A program made the translations under genes and the position numbers. The notes beneath the pieces were generated by a model that saw nothing but the letters and a program-made list of their open reading frames with translations, did not search any database and was not told the DNA's origin. Source: Streptomyces deccanensis (GTDB lineage Bacteria; Actinomycetota; Actinomycetes; Streptomycetales; Streptomycetaceae). Taken from it: a stretch of 64,000 nucleotides of DNA. The stretch spans positions 4,340,001-4,404,000 of the forward strand of contig NZ_CP092431.1 in assembly GCF_022385335.1 (NCBI RefSeq), in the 5' to 3' direction. Positions 1 through 8,665 of the stretch are shown piece after piece (positions within the stretch are counted from its first letter, which is position 1; every line of letters starts with the position of its first letter).

Positions 1-383
1 ATCAGTTCACGGAAGGCCTTCAGCAGGTCGGGGTTTCCGTGCACCGCCATGGCCAGACCCCGCATCAGCGCGTTGTTCTGTTCCATGGTGCAGTCATCGG
101 TGGTCATCACCAGGGCGTGCAGGTCACCCCGCAGGGATCCGGTGTCGACCGAGCCGATGTCGGAGTGCGGCTTGTTGTGCCGCATCGCCCGCGCGACCAG
201 CTCGGCCTTGCCGCCCCACTGGCGGTAGAGGGTGGCCTTGCTGGACCGGGTGCGGGCGGCCACGGCGTCCATGGTGAGGGCGTCGTAGCCGACCTCCCGG
301 AGCAGGTCGAGGACGGCCGCGTAGAGCTCGGCCTCGCGCTCGGGCGTGATCCGACTGCGGCGCGCCGTCGCGGTCTCAGTCAT
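1..383 (-). CDS. TetR family transcriptional regulator (5' part only)
   Basis: Only the first 127 codons are in the window; the gene runs off the left edge. It starts at the ATG at 383 (MTETATARRSRITPERE). Residues about 15-60 are a TetR_N helix-turn-helix domain, with the recognition helix in SSKATLYRQW. This is followed by the start of the ligand-binding half, including MEQNNALMRGLAMAVHG. TetR proteins are dimeric repressors that usually bind palindromes near their own gene. An exact inverted repeat lies 93-157 bp upstream (476-540), so autoregulation is likely. The target gene is not visible: nothing convincing is transcribed rightward before 1154. Family call is firm; ligand and target are unknown. 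Confidence 0.85.
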   Translation of the reverse strand, partial: MTETATARRSRITPEREAELYAAVLDLLREVGYDALTMDAVAARTRSSKATLYRQWGGKAELVARAMRHNKPHSDIGSVDTGSLRGDLHALVMTTDDCTMEQNNALMRGLAMAVHGNPDLLKAFREL

Positions 384-475
384 CCCACTCCCCTTGCTGC
401 GGTTGCGCGTTCGAGGCGCCAAGGCTACCGGCCGTGCGACACGGCACGCATGACACCGGCCGGACACCCGCTCCC

Positions 476-540
476 GAACGAAACGGTTTCGTACGCTTAA
501 CGATAGCGCGAGACCCGAAGAAAACGAAACCGTTTCGTTC
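476..540. promoter_or_regulatory. Paired palindromic operator upstream of tetR
   Basis: GAACGAAACGGTTTCGT (476-492) and ACGAAACCGTTTCGTTC (524-540) are exact reverse complements, 31 bp apart. Each copy is itself nearly palindromic around CGAAACsGTTTCG. Two adjacent dyads in the promoter region of a tetR gene are the expected form of a TetR operator (inference). The leftward promoter must lie here or between here and 383. Confidence 0.7.
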
Positions 541-1100
541 GTGCGCTGGGTCACGCGGCCGGCGACGCGACGGACAGGCGGTCGGCCACGCGGTGGCACG
601 GGGTCCGGCCACGCGCGGTCAGCCCACGGTCGGCACACGCGGAGGGCACACGCGGTGGGCACACCGGCGGCCAAGCGGTCGGCCGCGCGGGGCGCACACG
701 GTCGGTCAAGCGGTCCGCCACGCGGTGGGCACACGACCGGCCACGCAGTTGGCACACAGGCGGCCACGCGGTGGGCACACGGCCCGGTCAAGCAGTCGTC
801 ACACGGGCGGCGACGCAGTCGCCCACGCCGTGCGCACACGGTCGCCGGTGAAGCGGTCGCTCACGCGCCGGGTCGCGGGGCCGGTCATCCCGTCGGCCAT
901 CCAGTCGAGCACCCACCGCACACGGGGGCGAGGGTCGGCCCATCCGGTCGACCACCCACGGGTCGCCCGGCCGACCACCCACCGGCCACCCGGCCAGCCA
1001 CCCACGGGTCACCCGGCCGATCTACTCATCAGTCACCAGCCGATCACCCGTCGATCACCCGGCCGCCGCCCCGTCGATCACCCCGTCGCCCCCCGGCCCC
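541..1100. repeat. Degenerate GC-rich minisatellite, no convincing gene
   Basis: About 560 bp made of imperfect copies of a motif around GGCCACGCGGTGGGCACACGG. In the last 200 bp it changes to variants of GACCACCCACCGGCCACCC. Unit length and order vary. Two rightward frames stay open through it, but they encode only shuffled Arg/His/Thr/Pro strings with no domain, so I treat the stretch as non-coding. It separates the tetR operator from the tricorn gene. A promoter for the protease must lie near its right end, but no clear -10/-35 pair is visible. Confidence 0.6.
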
Positions 1101-1153
1101 AGGCGCCGAGCGTAGAAGTTGCCGGTGCCCCCCGGTCGGAAAAACATGGGTAG

Positions 1154-4100
1154 GTGAGCGACAGTTACGAGCAAGGAACGGGCCGGGACTCCGGCTACCT
1201 CCGCCACCCCCACCTCAGCGGCGACCACCTCTGCTTCGTCGCCGAGGACGACCTGTGGCTGGCCCCGCTCGACGGCTCGGACCGCGCCTGGCGGCTCACC
1301 GTCGACCGTACGAAGGTCGCCACCCCGCGCTTCTCGCCCGACGGCCGGCACATCGCGTACACGAGCTGGCGAAGCATCCTCCCGGAGATCCACCTGACCC
1401 CGGTGGACGGCGGCGCCCCCGCGCGCCGGCTCACCCACTGGGGCAGCCCCGACACCGAGGTCCGCGGCTGGACGCCCCCGGACCGGGAGGGCCGCTCGGA
1501 CATCCTGGCCGTCGCCTCCCACGGCGAGCCGTTCTCGTACTTCACGTGGGCCTACAAGGTCCGCCCCGACGGCGACCCCGGCCGCAAACTGCCCTGGGGC
1601 CCGGTCTCCGACATCCAGTCCGCCGAGATCGACGGCGAGCGCCGCACCCTGCTGCTCACCGGCACGCCCCCGCACGAACCGGCCTCCTGGAAGCGCTACC
1701 GGGGCGGCGCCACGGGCCGCCTCTGGCTGCACGGCGAGCGGCTGCTGGCCGACCTCGACGGCCATCTGCACTCGCCCATGTTCGTCGGCGGCCGGATCGC
1801 CTTCCTCTCCGACCACGAGGGCGTCGGCAACCTGTACTCCTGCGCCTACGACGGCTCCGACCTGCGCCGTCACACCGACCACGACGCGTTCTACGCCCGG
1901 CACGCGGCCAGCGACGGCACGCGGGTGGTGTACCAGTGCGCGGGCGAGGTGTGGCTCGTCGACGACCTCGCCGCCGACGCCGTCCCGCGCCGCCTCGACG
2001 TACGGCTCGGCGGCGCGCGCACCGGACGGCGGCCGTACCAGGTGCCGGCCGCCCAGCACGTCGACGGCATCTCCGTGGACGACACCGGCCGGGCGAGCGC
2101 GGTCGTCGTACGCGGCAGCCTCTACTGGCTGACCCACCGCGACGGCCCCGCCCGCACCATCGCCGACACCCCGGGCGTCCGCGTCCGGCTGCCGGAGATG
2201 CTGGGCTCCAGCGGCCAGGTGGCGTACGTGACGGACGCGGACGGCGAGGACGCGATCGAGATCGCCCACCTCCCCCGGGCCACCGGCGCGCGCGAGCCCC
2301 GCCGCCTCGCCTCCGGCGAGCTGGGCCGCGTCCTGGAGCTCGTGTCCGACCCGCGCGGCGAACGTCTCGCCGTCGCCTCGCACGACGGCCGCGTCCTCCT
2401 GCTGACCGTGCCCGACAAGGCCGCCGCGGCCGCGGAGACCGAGGAGTCGGACGGCGAGGTCACCGAACTCATCACCTCCCTCAACGGCCCCGTCCGCGAC
2501 CTCGCCTTCTCCCCCGACGGCGCCTGGCTGACCTGGTCCCACCCCGGCATCGGCCGCAGCCTGCGCCAGATCAAGATGGCCCGGATGAAGGACCGGACGG
2601 TCGTCGACGTCACCAACGGCCGCTTCGAGGACGAGAACCCGGTGTTCACGAGCGACGGCCGCTACCTCGCCTTCCTGTCCTGGCGCGGCTTCGACCCGGT
2701 GTACGACGTGCACACCGGCGACCTGTCCTTCCCGCTCGGCTGCCGCCCCTACCTGGTCCCGCTCTCCTCCGCCACGCCCTCCCCCTTCGCCCTGAACCCG
2801 GACGGCCGCCCGGTCGCCGGGGGCATGGACCCGACCGAGGACGAGGGCTCCGACGGCACGGTGACCGTGGAGACGGAGGGCCTGGCGAACCGTGTCACGC
2901 CGTTCCCGGTCACCGCCTCGAAGTACTCGGCGCTGTACCCGGTCGCGGGCGGCGGCCTGGTCTGGCTGCGCTGGCCGATCTCGGGCGCCCTGGGCGAGAC
3001 CTTCGCCAACCCGGACGACATGACCGGGCGCCCGACCCTCGAATACTTCAACATCAGCAGGGCGAAGAAGTCCGAACTCGTCGACCACCTGGACTGGTTC
3101 GCGGTCAGCGGCGACGGCTCACGGCTCGTCGTCGTGGACGAGGGCGACCTGCGGGCCGTACCCGCCACCGAGTTGGGCGACAGCGACACGACGGTCTGGA
3201 TCGACCTGCGGCGCATCCCGCACGAGGTCGACCCGGGCGCCGAGTGGCGCCAGTCGTACGAGGAGGCCGGCCGGCTGATCCGCGCGTACTTCTGGGACCC
3301 GAGGATGAGCGGCATCGACTGGGACGGGGTCCTCGCCCAGTACCGCCCGCTGGTCGAACGGGTCGCCTCCCCCGACGAGTTCGCCGACCTCCTGCGGGAG
3401 GTGCTCGGCGAACTCGGCACCTCCCACGCCTATGTCTCCCCGTCGCGCCGCAACGAGGGCCCGCCCCACTACCAGCGCCGCCAGGGCTTCCTGGGCGCCA
3501 ACTTCGTCCGCCGGGGCGACGACTGGACGATCCGCCGCATCCTGCCCGGCGACTCCTCCGACTCCAAGGCGCGCTCGCCCCTGGCCGGCACCGGCATCCG
3601 GGAGGGCGCGGCGCTCACCCACGTCGACGGCCGTCCGGTGGACCCGACGACGGGCCCGTACCCCCTGCTGGCGGGCGCGGGCGGCACGACGGTCGAGCTG
3701 ACCTTCGCGCACCACTCCCCCGACGGCCCCACCGACACGTCCGACAACTCCGACACCTCCGACACCGAGGGGGAGGAGCGCCCCCGCCGGGTCGCCGTGG
3801 TCCCCCTCATCGACGAACGCCCCCTGCGCTACCAGGACTGGGTCGCCAAACGCCGTGAGGTCGTACGGGAGTTGAGCGGCGGCCACTGCGGCTATCTGCA
3901 CATCCCGGACATGGGCGGTTCCGGCTGGGCCCAGTTCAACCGCGACCTGCGCCTGGAGGTCTCCCGGCCCGCCCTGATCGTCGACGTGCGCGGCAACGCG
4001 GGCGGCCACATCAGCGAACTGGTGGTGGAGAAGCTGACCCGCACCATCCTGGGGTGGGACCTGACGAGGAACGCGCAGCCGGTGTCGTACGCGTCGAGCG

Positions 4101-4516
4101 CCCCGCGCGGTCCCGTCGTCGCCCTGGCCGACGAGGCGACCTCCTCCGACGGCGACATGATCACCGCCGCGTTCAAGCTGCTGCAGCTCGGCCCCGTCGT
4201 GGGGCAGCGCACCTGGGGCGGCGTCGTCGGCATGACCGGCCGCCACCAGCTCGGCGACGGCACGGTCATCACGGTGCCCATGAACGCGGCCTGGTTCGAC
4301 GCGTACGGCTGGACCGTCGAGAACCGGGGCGTCACCCCGGACCTGGAAACCCTCCGCACCCCCCTGGACTGGGCCGAGGGCCGCAACACCCAACTCGAAG
4401 CAGCGGTGACCCTCTCCCTGAACCTCCTGAAGTCCCACCCCCCGGCAACTCCCCCGGACTACACCAACGTCCCGAACAGGGCCCGCCCCCAACTCCCCCC
4501 GAGAACAACGTCGTAA
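1154..4516 (+). CDS. Tricorn-like protease (S41 family)
   Basis: A 1120-residue protein with the architecture of tricorn core protease, a large cytosolic peptidase that trims proteasome products. The N-terminal half is beta-propeller-like, with WD-type runs such as FSPDGRHIAYTSWRS and FSPDGAWLTWSHP. A PDZ-like segment follows (about 785-860), then a C-terminal S41 domain. The catalytic set known from Thermoplasma tricorn can be placed: Ser757-His758 in GTSHAYV, nucleophile Ser998 in TSSDGDM, and Glu1056 in TVENRGVTPD. The Ser-Glu spacing of 58 residues matches the archaeal enzyme as I recall it. The GTG at 1154 (MSDSYEQG) is the start. It stands alone and ends before a hairpin at 4594. Streptomyces commonly carry such proteins, so the call is firm. 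Confidence 0.93.
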   Translation: MSDSYEQGTGRDSGYLRHPHLSGDHLCFVAEDDLWLAPLDGSDRAWRLTVDRTKVATPRFSPDGRHIAYTSWRSILPEIHLTPVDGGAPARRLTHWGSPDTEVRGWTPPDREGRSDILAVASHGEPFSYFTWAYKVRPDGDPGRKLPWGPVSDIQSAEIDGERRTLLLTGTPPHEPASWKRYRGGATGRLWLHGERLLADLDGHLHSPMFVGGRIAFLSDHEGVGNLYSCAYDGSDLRRHTDHDAFYARHAASDGTRVVYQCAGEVWLVDDLAADAVPRRLDVRLGGARTGRRPYQVPAAQHVDGISVDDTGRASAVVVRGSLYWLTHRDGPARTIADTPGVRVRLPEMLGSSGQVAYVTDADGEDAIEIAHLPRATGAREPRRLASGELGRVLELVSDPRGERLAVASHDGRVLLLTVPDKAAAAAETEESDGEVTELITSLNGPVRDLAFSPDGAWLTWSHPGIGRSLRQIKMARMKDRTVVDVTNGRFEDENPVFTSDGRYLAFLSWRGFDPVYDVHTGDLSFPLGCRPYLVPLSSATPSPFALNPDGRPVAGGMDPTEDEGSDGTVTVETEGLANRVTPFPVTASKYSALYPVAGGGLVWLRWPISGALGETFANPDDMTGRPTLEYFNISRAKKSELVDHLDWFAVSGDGSRLVVVDEGDLRAVPATELGDSDTTVWIDLRRIPHEVDPGAEWRQSYEEAGRLIRAYFWDPRMSGIDWDGVLAQYRPLVERVASPDEFADLLREVLGELGTSHAYVSPSRRNEGPPHYQRRQGFLGANFVRRGDDWTIRRILPGDSSDSKARSPLAGTGIREGAALTHVDGRPVDPTTGPYPLLAGAGGTTVELTFAHHSPDGPTDTSDNSDTSDTEGEERPRRVAVVPLIDERPLRYQDWVAKRREVVRELSGGHCGYLHIPDMGGSGWAQFNRDLRLEVSRPALIVDVRGNAGGHISELVVEKLTRTILGWDLTRNAQPVSYASSAPRGPVVALADEATSSDGDMITAAFKLLQLGPVVGQRTWGGVVGMTGRHQLGDGTVITVPMNAAWFDAYGWTVENRGVTPDLETLRTPLDWAEGRNTQLEAAVTLSLNLLKSHPPATPPDYTNVPNRARPQLPPRTTS

Positions 4517-4593
4517 AAAGGAACGGCGGCCCGCCCCCAGGAACGGCCCCCAGGAACCCAGGAGCGGCGGCCCGGCCCGGCGGAACGCGAGAA

Positions 4594-4629
4594 CGCGGGG
4601 CACCCTCCGGTGAGGGAGGGCACCCCGCG
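4594..4629. terminator. Convergent hairpin terminator
   Basis: CGCGGGG (4594-4600) pairs with CCCCGCG, and CCCTCC pairs with GGAGGG, separated by a CA/CA internal loop and closed by a short GGTGA loop. It lies between the convergent tricorn gene and the small gene at 4659-4979 and can serve both. There is no U-tract, which is usual in Streptomyces. Confidence 0.65.
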
Positions 4630-4658
4630 TCGCACACGGACGGGGCCGGGTGCGGGAG

Positions 4659-4979
4659 TTACACGTCGAAGTCCTGGCGGACGCGGTCTTCCTCGTCCCG
4701 CATCAGGCGCTCCGACTCCTCGTCACGCCGTCGCGCACCGCGCTCCGGCTGCCCGTGCTCGCGCTGGGGCCTGCCCTGCTCGCGCTGCGGCTGCCCGTGC
4801 TCGCGCTGCGGCTGCCCGTGCTCGCGCTGGGGCTGGCCGTGCTCGCGCTGACCGTGCTGCGGCTGACGCTCGGACGCGCGCTCACCAGGCCGCTGAGCCC
4901 GCTGCCGCTCCTCGGGCGACTGCCCGGCCTTCCGCTTCAGCTGCTCAGCCTTGTCCTGGAACTGGTCCTTCATGCCCAT
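4659..4979 (-). CDS. Small hydrophilic repeat protein (DUF6381-like)
   Basis: A 106-residue, highly charged protein beginning MGMKDQFQDKAEQLKRKAGQ. The N-terminal 25 residues resemble the short Streptomyces family I know as DUF6381. Residues about 44-78 are five tandem heptapeptides close to REHGQPQ, encoded by 21-bp DNA repeats at 4747-4851. The C-terminus is acidic/basic (DEESERLMRDEEDRVRQDFDV). There are no membrane segments or cysteines. The protein is probably disordered or helical, and the function is unknown. It is monocistronic, with the promoter in 4980-5100. The family name is from memory, moderate confidence. Confidence 0.75.
   Translation of the reverse strand: MGMKDQFQDKAEQLKRKAGQSPEERQRAQRPGERASERQPQHGQREHGQPQREHGQPQREHGQPQREQGRPQREHGQPERGARRRDEESERLMRDEEDRVRQDFDV
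4747..4851 (-). repeat. 21-bp coding tandem repeat, five units
   Basis: Units start at 4747, 4768, 4789, 4810 and 4831 and differ by one to four bases. They encode the REHGQPQ heptapeptides of the small protein. The period is a multiple of three, so copy number can change without a frameshift. Confidence 0.85.
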
Positions 4980-5100
4980 GTGGATTCACTCCCGTTTCGG
5001 GTGAGGGGATCGGGCCTCGACCAGACAAACACGCACGGACACCCCACGCATGTCGATCAGTTACGCTCGGTGACACCCAGCCAGGGCGAACCGACAGTCC

Positions 5101-5997
5101 CTAGTGGGGCTCCGACGCCCCCACCCCCCGCGTCCGCTCGTCCGCCGCCCCACCGGCTCCCACCAGCCCCTTGGCCACCCCGCGCAGCCGCGGCTCCATC
5201 CGCCGCACCTCGCGCGGCGCGAACGTCCCGATGAGCCCCGGGAGATACCCGCGTACGCCCTGCATCCCCCGCAGCCACCACTGCCCGTACACATGACTGG
5301 ACCGCCGCTCGATCCCCGCGACGAGCCGGTCCACGGCCGGCCCCAGCGGATACGTCTTCCCGGCCGGCCACGGCAGCCGCTCCCGCAACTCCCGCAGCGC
5401 CTCGTCCTTGTCGGCCCCGCGCACCATGTCCGTGTCGGTCCAGGACAGATACCCGACCCCGACGCCCACCCCCTGGTGCCCGACCTCGGCCCGCAGACAG
5501 TGCGCGTACGCCTCGACGCCCGACTTGGACGCGCAGTATGCCGTCATCATCGGCGCCGGGGTGATCGCCGCGAGGGAGGCGATCTGCAGCAGATACCCCC
5601 GGCTCTCGATCAGCGCCGGCAGGAACGCCCGCCCGGTGACGGCCGATCCGACGAGGTTGACCTCGATGACCCGCCGCCAGGATTCGGGGTCGGAGTCCAC
5701 GAACGGCCCGCTGTTGGCGACACCCGCGTTGGCGACGACGATGTCGACCCGCCCGAACCGCTCCTTCACCTCGGCCGCGACCCGCGTCATCACCTCGTGG
5801 TCGGTCACGTCGGCGTGCCAGTACTCGCTCTCCCCGTACAGCCGCTCCGACACCCGCTTCAGCTCGTCCGGTTCGAGGCCGACCAGCGCGACCTTCACCC
5901 CCCGCACCGAGAGCTTGCGCGCGAGGAGTTCCCCGACGCCCCGCGCGGCCCCGGTGACGACCGCGACCCGCCCCTCCAGGGTGCTGCCGTTGCTCAT
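5101..5997 (-). CDS. Short-chain dehydrogenase/reductase (SadH-like)
   Basis: A 298-residue classical SDR enzyme. The Rossmann nucleotide-binding motif TGAARGVGE lies near residue 16. NANAG is seen here as VANAG, the catalytic serine is in QIASLAAITP and the active-site pair in YCASK. The C-terminus is basic and may touch the membrane. The ATG at 5997 overlaps the hydrolase stop by 4 bp (ATGA), so translation is coupled. It is the last gene of an operon with an alpha/beta-hydrolase and a Baeyer-Villiger monooxygenase. The likely role is oxidation of a secondary alcohol to the ketone used by the monooxygenase, or the reverse (inference). The gene order resembles mymA-lipR-sadH of mycobacteria. 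Confidence 0.9.
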   Translation of the reverse strand: MSNGSTLEGRVAVVTGAARGVGELLARKLSVRGVKVALVGLEPDELKRVSERLYGESEYWHADVTDHEVMTRVAAEVKERFGRVDIVVANAGVANSGPFVDSDPESWRRVIEVNLVGSAVTGRAFLPALIESRGYLLQIASLAAITPAPMMTAYCASKSGVEAYAHCLRAEVGHQGVGVGVGYLSWTDTDMVRGADKDEALRELRERLPWPAGKTYPLGPAVDRLVAGIERRSSHVYGQWWLRGMQGVRGYLPGLIGTFAPREVRRMEPRLRGVAKGLVGAGGAADERTRGVGASEPH

Positions 5998-6929
5998 GCG
6001 CCCGCCTCCTCCAACTCGTCCCGCCCCGCGGGTACGTACATCTCCACCAGCTCGCGTATGCGCGCGGTGACCGCTTCCGGCGCCTCCACCGGCGCCATGT
6101 GTCCCACCCCGGTCAGCTCGCTCACGCCCACGCAGTCGGGCAGCGCGGCGGCCAGCGCCCGCGCGTGCACGGGCGGGGTCATCCGGTCCGCCGTACCCAC
6201 GACGACGGCCGTCGGCACCGTCAACTCCCGTACGCCGTGGTCGAGATCGAGCGAGTCGAGGACGTGCGACCAGGCATGACGCACCCGGGCGGGGCACGCG
6301 TGCACGATCCGCGCGCACGCCTCCACCATCACCGGCGACGAACCGGGGCCCATCGTGGCGTACTTGAGGATCCGCCGGGCGACCGGCGTGACCGGCCCGA
6401 GCGGCGCCCGTGAGCCGAGGACCTTCCGGGTGAGCCAGGTGCGCAGGCGCCCCGGCCGCAGCGGCACGACCAGCGACTCGTCGACCAGCTTCGAACTGCC
6501 CGTGCTGCACAGCAGGACCGCCGCCGCGTGCTCACGGAAGCCCGGCCGCCCGGCGGCGGCCATCACGGTCATCCCGCCCATGGAGTGCCCGGCCAGCACC
6601 GCCTTCTCGCCCGGCGCGAGCGTCGCCCCGAGCACCGCCTCCAGATCGTCGGCGAGGCCGTCCGCGGTGCACACGGCGGACGCGGGACTGCGGCCGTGCC
6701 CACGCTGGTCGTAGACGACGACCCGGTGGTCGACGGCGAGGTCGCGGACCTGCGCGGCCCAGTACGCGGTCGAGCAGGTCCAGCCGTGCACGAGCACCAC
6801 CGTCGGCGCGTCCTGCGGCCCGTGCACCTCGACGTGCAGCCGCGCCCCGTCGGCGGACACGGCCGCCAACTCCCGTACGGCCACGGGCGGTGCGTACGGC
6901 CCGTGCTTCACATGCGTCAGTCGGGTCAC
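5994..6929 (-). CDS. Alpha/beta-hydrolase (esterase)
   Basis: A 311-residue alpha/beta-hydrolase fold protein. The oxyanion-hole motif is LVHGWTCS, the nucleophile elbow GHSMGG carries the catalytic Ser, the acid is likely in VVGTADRMTPP, and the catalytic His is in GVGHMAPVEAP. The start is the GTG at 6929, which overlaps the monooxygenase stop by 4 bp (GTGA); its own stop overlaps the dehydrogenase start by 4 bp. In Baeyer-Villiger pathways such an esterase cleaves the ester or lactone made by the monooxygenase, which fits its place in the operon. The exact substrate cannot be read from sequence. Confidence 0.9.
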   Translation of the reverse strand: MTRLTHVKHGPYAPPVAVRELAAVSADGARLHVEVHGPQDAPTVVLVHGWTCSTAYWAAQVRDLAVDHRVVVYDQRGHGRSPASAVCTADGLADDLEAVLGATLAPGEKAVLAGHSMGGMTVMAAAGRPGFREHAAAVLLCSTGSSKLVDESLVVPLRPGRLRTWLTRKVLGSRAPLGPVTPVARRILKYATMGPGSSPVMVEACARIVHACPARVRHAWSHVLDSLDLDHGVRELTVPTAVVVGTADRMTPPVHARALAAALPDCVGVSELTGVGHMAPVEAPEAVTARIRELVEMYVPAGRDELEEAGA

Positions 6930-8509
6930 GCCCCCGCCTCCACCTTCTCCGTGTCCTGCTCCGTGTCCGTCGCCCCGCCGCTGTTCCTCGTACCCGGCGG
7001 GGCGACCCGCACCACCTCGTACTCGCTCAGGTCGACCCGCCGGGTCGCGCTGCGGAACTCGGTGGTGGTGCCCGGCCAGACGGTCGTGTTGCGGCCGCTC
7101 GCGTCGAGGTACCAGCTCGTGCAGCCCCCGGTGTTCCACACCGTGCGCTCCATGCGCTTCTGCACCCGCGCGGTCCAGGCGTCCACGGCGGCGGGCCGGG
7201 CATCGAGCGCCACCCGACCGCCCAGCACGTCCAACTGCCGTACGAAGTCGGCCATGTAATTGAGCTGCGACTCGATCATCAGGATCATGCTGGAGTTCCC
7301 GAGCCCCGTGTTGGGCCCGATGATCGTCATCCAGTTGGGGAACCCGGCGGCCGACGCCCCGCGCAGCGACCGCATCCCGCTCTCCGCCCACGCCTCGGCG
7401 AGCGTGCGCCCGTCGGCGCCCACGACCCGGTCGGCGATGGGCATGTCGGTGACATGGAACCCGGTGCCGAAGACGATCGCGTCGACCTCGGCGGCGGTCC
7501 CGTCGGCGGCGACGAGCGTGGAGCCGTCGACCTTGGCCAGCCCGGAGGCGACCACGTCGACGTTGGGCCGGGTGAGCGCCGGATAGTAGGTGTTGGACAG
7601 CAGGATGCGCTTGCAGCCGATGCGGTAGTCCGGGGTGAGGCGGGCCCGCAGCTCCGGGTCACTGACGCTCCGAGCCATGTGCCGCTTCGCCAACCGCTCC
7701 ACCAGACCCAGCTGGTTCGGCCGCTTGGTGAAGGCCTGCACCTGCAACTCCCGTACGCCCCACAGCAGTCCGCGCCGGGCCTGGGCGGTGAACGGCAGCC
7801 GCTCGTGCAGCCACCGCTCGGCGCCGCTGATGCCCCGGTCGACACGCGGCAGCACCCAGGGCGGCGTCCGCTGGAAGAGGGTCAGCCGGCCGACCTCGGG
7901 CTGGATCGCCGGCACGATCTGGATCGCGGAGGCGCCCGTACCGATCATCGCGACCCGCTTGCCGCGCAGGTCGTAGCCGTGGTCCCAGCGGGCGGAGTGG
8001 AACACCTTCCCGGGGAAGGAGCCGAGCCCCGGCAGCTCGTCCTCGGTCGGCACCTTGGGGTCGGAGAGCGGCCCGGTGGCGGAGACGACGAAGTCGGCGG
8101 AGAGCGCCCCACCGCTGGTCTCGATGTCCCAGCACAGCCGCTCCGCGTCCCAGGCCATGCGCAGCACCTCGGAGTCGAACCGAAGGTGCGGCCGCAGCCC
8201 GAAGGTGTCCGCCACATGCTCCAGATAGGCCCGGATGTGCTCCTGCCCGGAGAAGGCGCGCGGCCAGGCGTAGTTCGGCGCGAACGAGAACGAGTACAGA
8301 TGCGACGGCACGTCACAGGCGCAGCCGGGATAGTCGTTGTCCCGCCAGGTGCCGCCGACCGATCCGGCCCGTTCCAGGACGACGAAGTCGGTGATCCCCT
8401 CGCGCCGCAGCCGTACGGCCGCACCGAGCCCGCCGAACCCGGACCCGATCACCGCCACCCGCACATGCGGCCGGTCCGCGCCCTCGTTCCCGCCCTTGTG
8501 CTCGCCCAT
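6926..8509 (-). CDS. Type I Baeyer-Villiger flavin monooxygenase
   Basis: A 527-residue FAD/NADPH enzyme that inserts oxygen next to a ketone. The FAD Rossmann motif is GSGFGG near the N-terminus. The Baeyer-Villiger fingerprint is seen as FPGKVFHSARWDHG, followed by a second Rossmann motif GTGASA for NADPH. An upstream in-frame ATG at 8542 exists, but the ATG at 8509 has GGAGG 6 bp before it, which decides the start (MGEHKGG). First gene of the operon monooxygenase-hydrolase-dehydrogenase; a divergent MerR gene starts 157 bp away. By analogy with MymA it may act on long-chain or alicyclic ketones (inference). Confidence 0.92.
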   Translation of the reverse strand: MGEHKGGNEGADRPHVRVAVIGSGFGGLGAAVRLRREGITDFVVLERAGSVGGTWRDNDYPGCACDVPSHLYSFSFAPNYAWPRAFSGQEHIRAYLEHVADTFGLRPHLRFDSEVLRMAWDAERLCWDIETSGGALSADFVVSATGPLSDPKVPTEDELPGLGSFPGKVFHSARWDHGYDLRGKRVAMIGTGASAIQIVPAIQPEVGRLTLFQRTPPWVLPRVDRGISGAERWLHERLPFTAQARRGLLWGVRELQVQAFTKRPNQLGLVERLAKRHMARSVSDPELRARLTPDYRIGCKRILLSNTYYPALTRPNVDVVASGLAKVDGSTLVAADGTAAEVDAIVFGTGFHVTDMPIADRVVGADGRTLAEAWAESGMRSLRGASAAGFPNWMTIIGPNTGLGNSSMILMIESQLNYMADFVRQLDVLGGRVALDARPAAVDAWTARVQKRMERTVWNTGGCTSWYLDASGRNTTVWPGTTTEFRSATRRVDLSEYEVVRVAPPGTRNSGGATDTEQDTEKVEAGA

Positions 8510-8562
8510 CCGGTACCTCCACGCCTCATCGCGTGCGCCCACCGCGTTCGCACCTCGTATCG

Positions 8563-8582
8563 GCGCCAGTAATCACTGGCGC
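8563..8582. promoter_or_regulatory. Inverted repeat between monooxygenase operon and merR
   Basis: GCGCCAGT-AATC-ACTGGCGC is a perfect 8-bp dyad with a 4-bp spacer in the 156-bp divergent intergenic region, 54 bp upstream of the monooxygenase start. It is a plausible operator for the MerR-type regulator or another factor acting on both genes. Confidence 0.5.
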
Positions 8583-8665
8583 AGTGGGAGCGTAGGGCAG
8601 GACCGTACCGATGGGTAGGGGTCGCGCACTCTGGAGTTACCAGCGGTACGACATAGGCTGCGCGG

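Noticed and set aside
434..1153. Repeat-rich coding gene in the left spacer
   Set aside because: The frame translates the minisatellite into irregular His/Arg/Thr/Gly strings, has no ribosome site, and starts inside the operator region.
1055..3088. Long antisense frame opposite the tricorn gene
   Set aside because: Composition is Val/Gly/Ala/Arg-biased as expected for the complementary frame of high-GC3 codons; no motif.
541..3858. 1105-codon open frame over the tricorn gene
   Set aside because: It is a GC-rich shadow frame: Arg/Pro/His-rich with no domain, overlapping a protein with intact catalytic residues.
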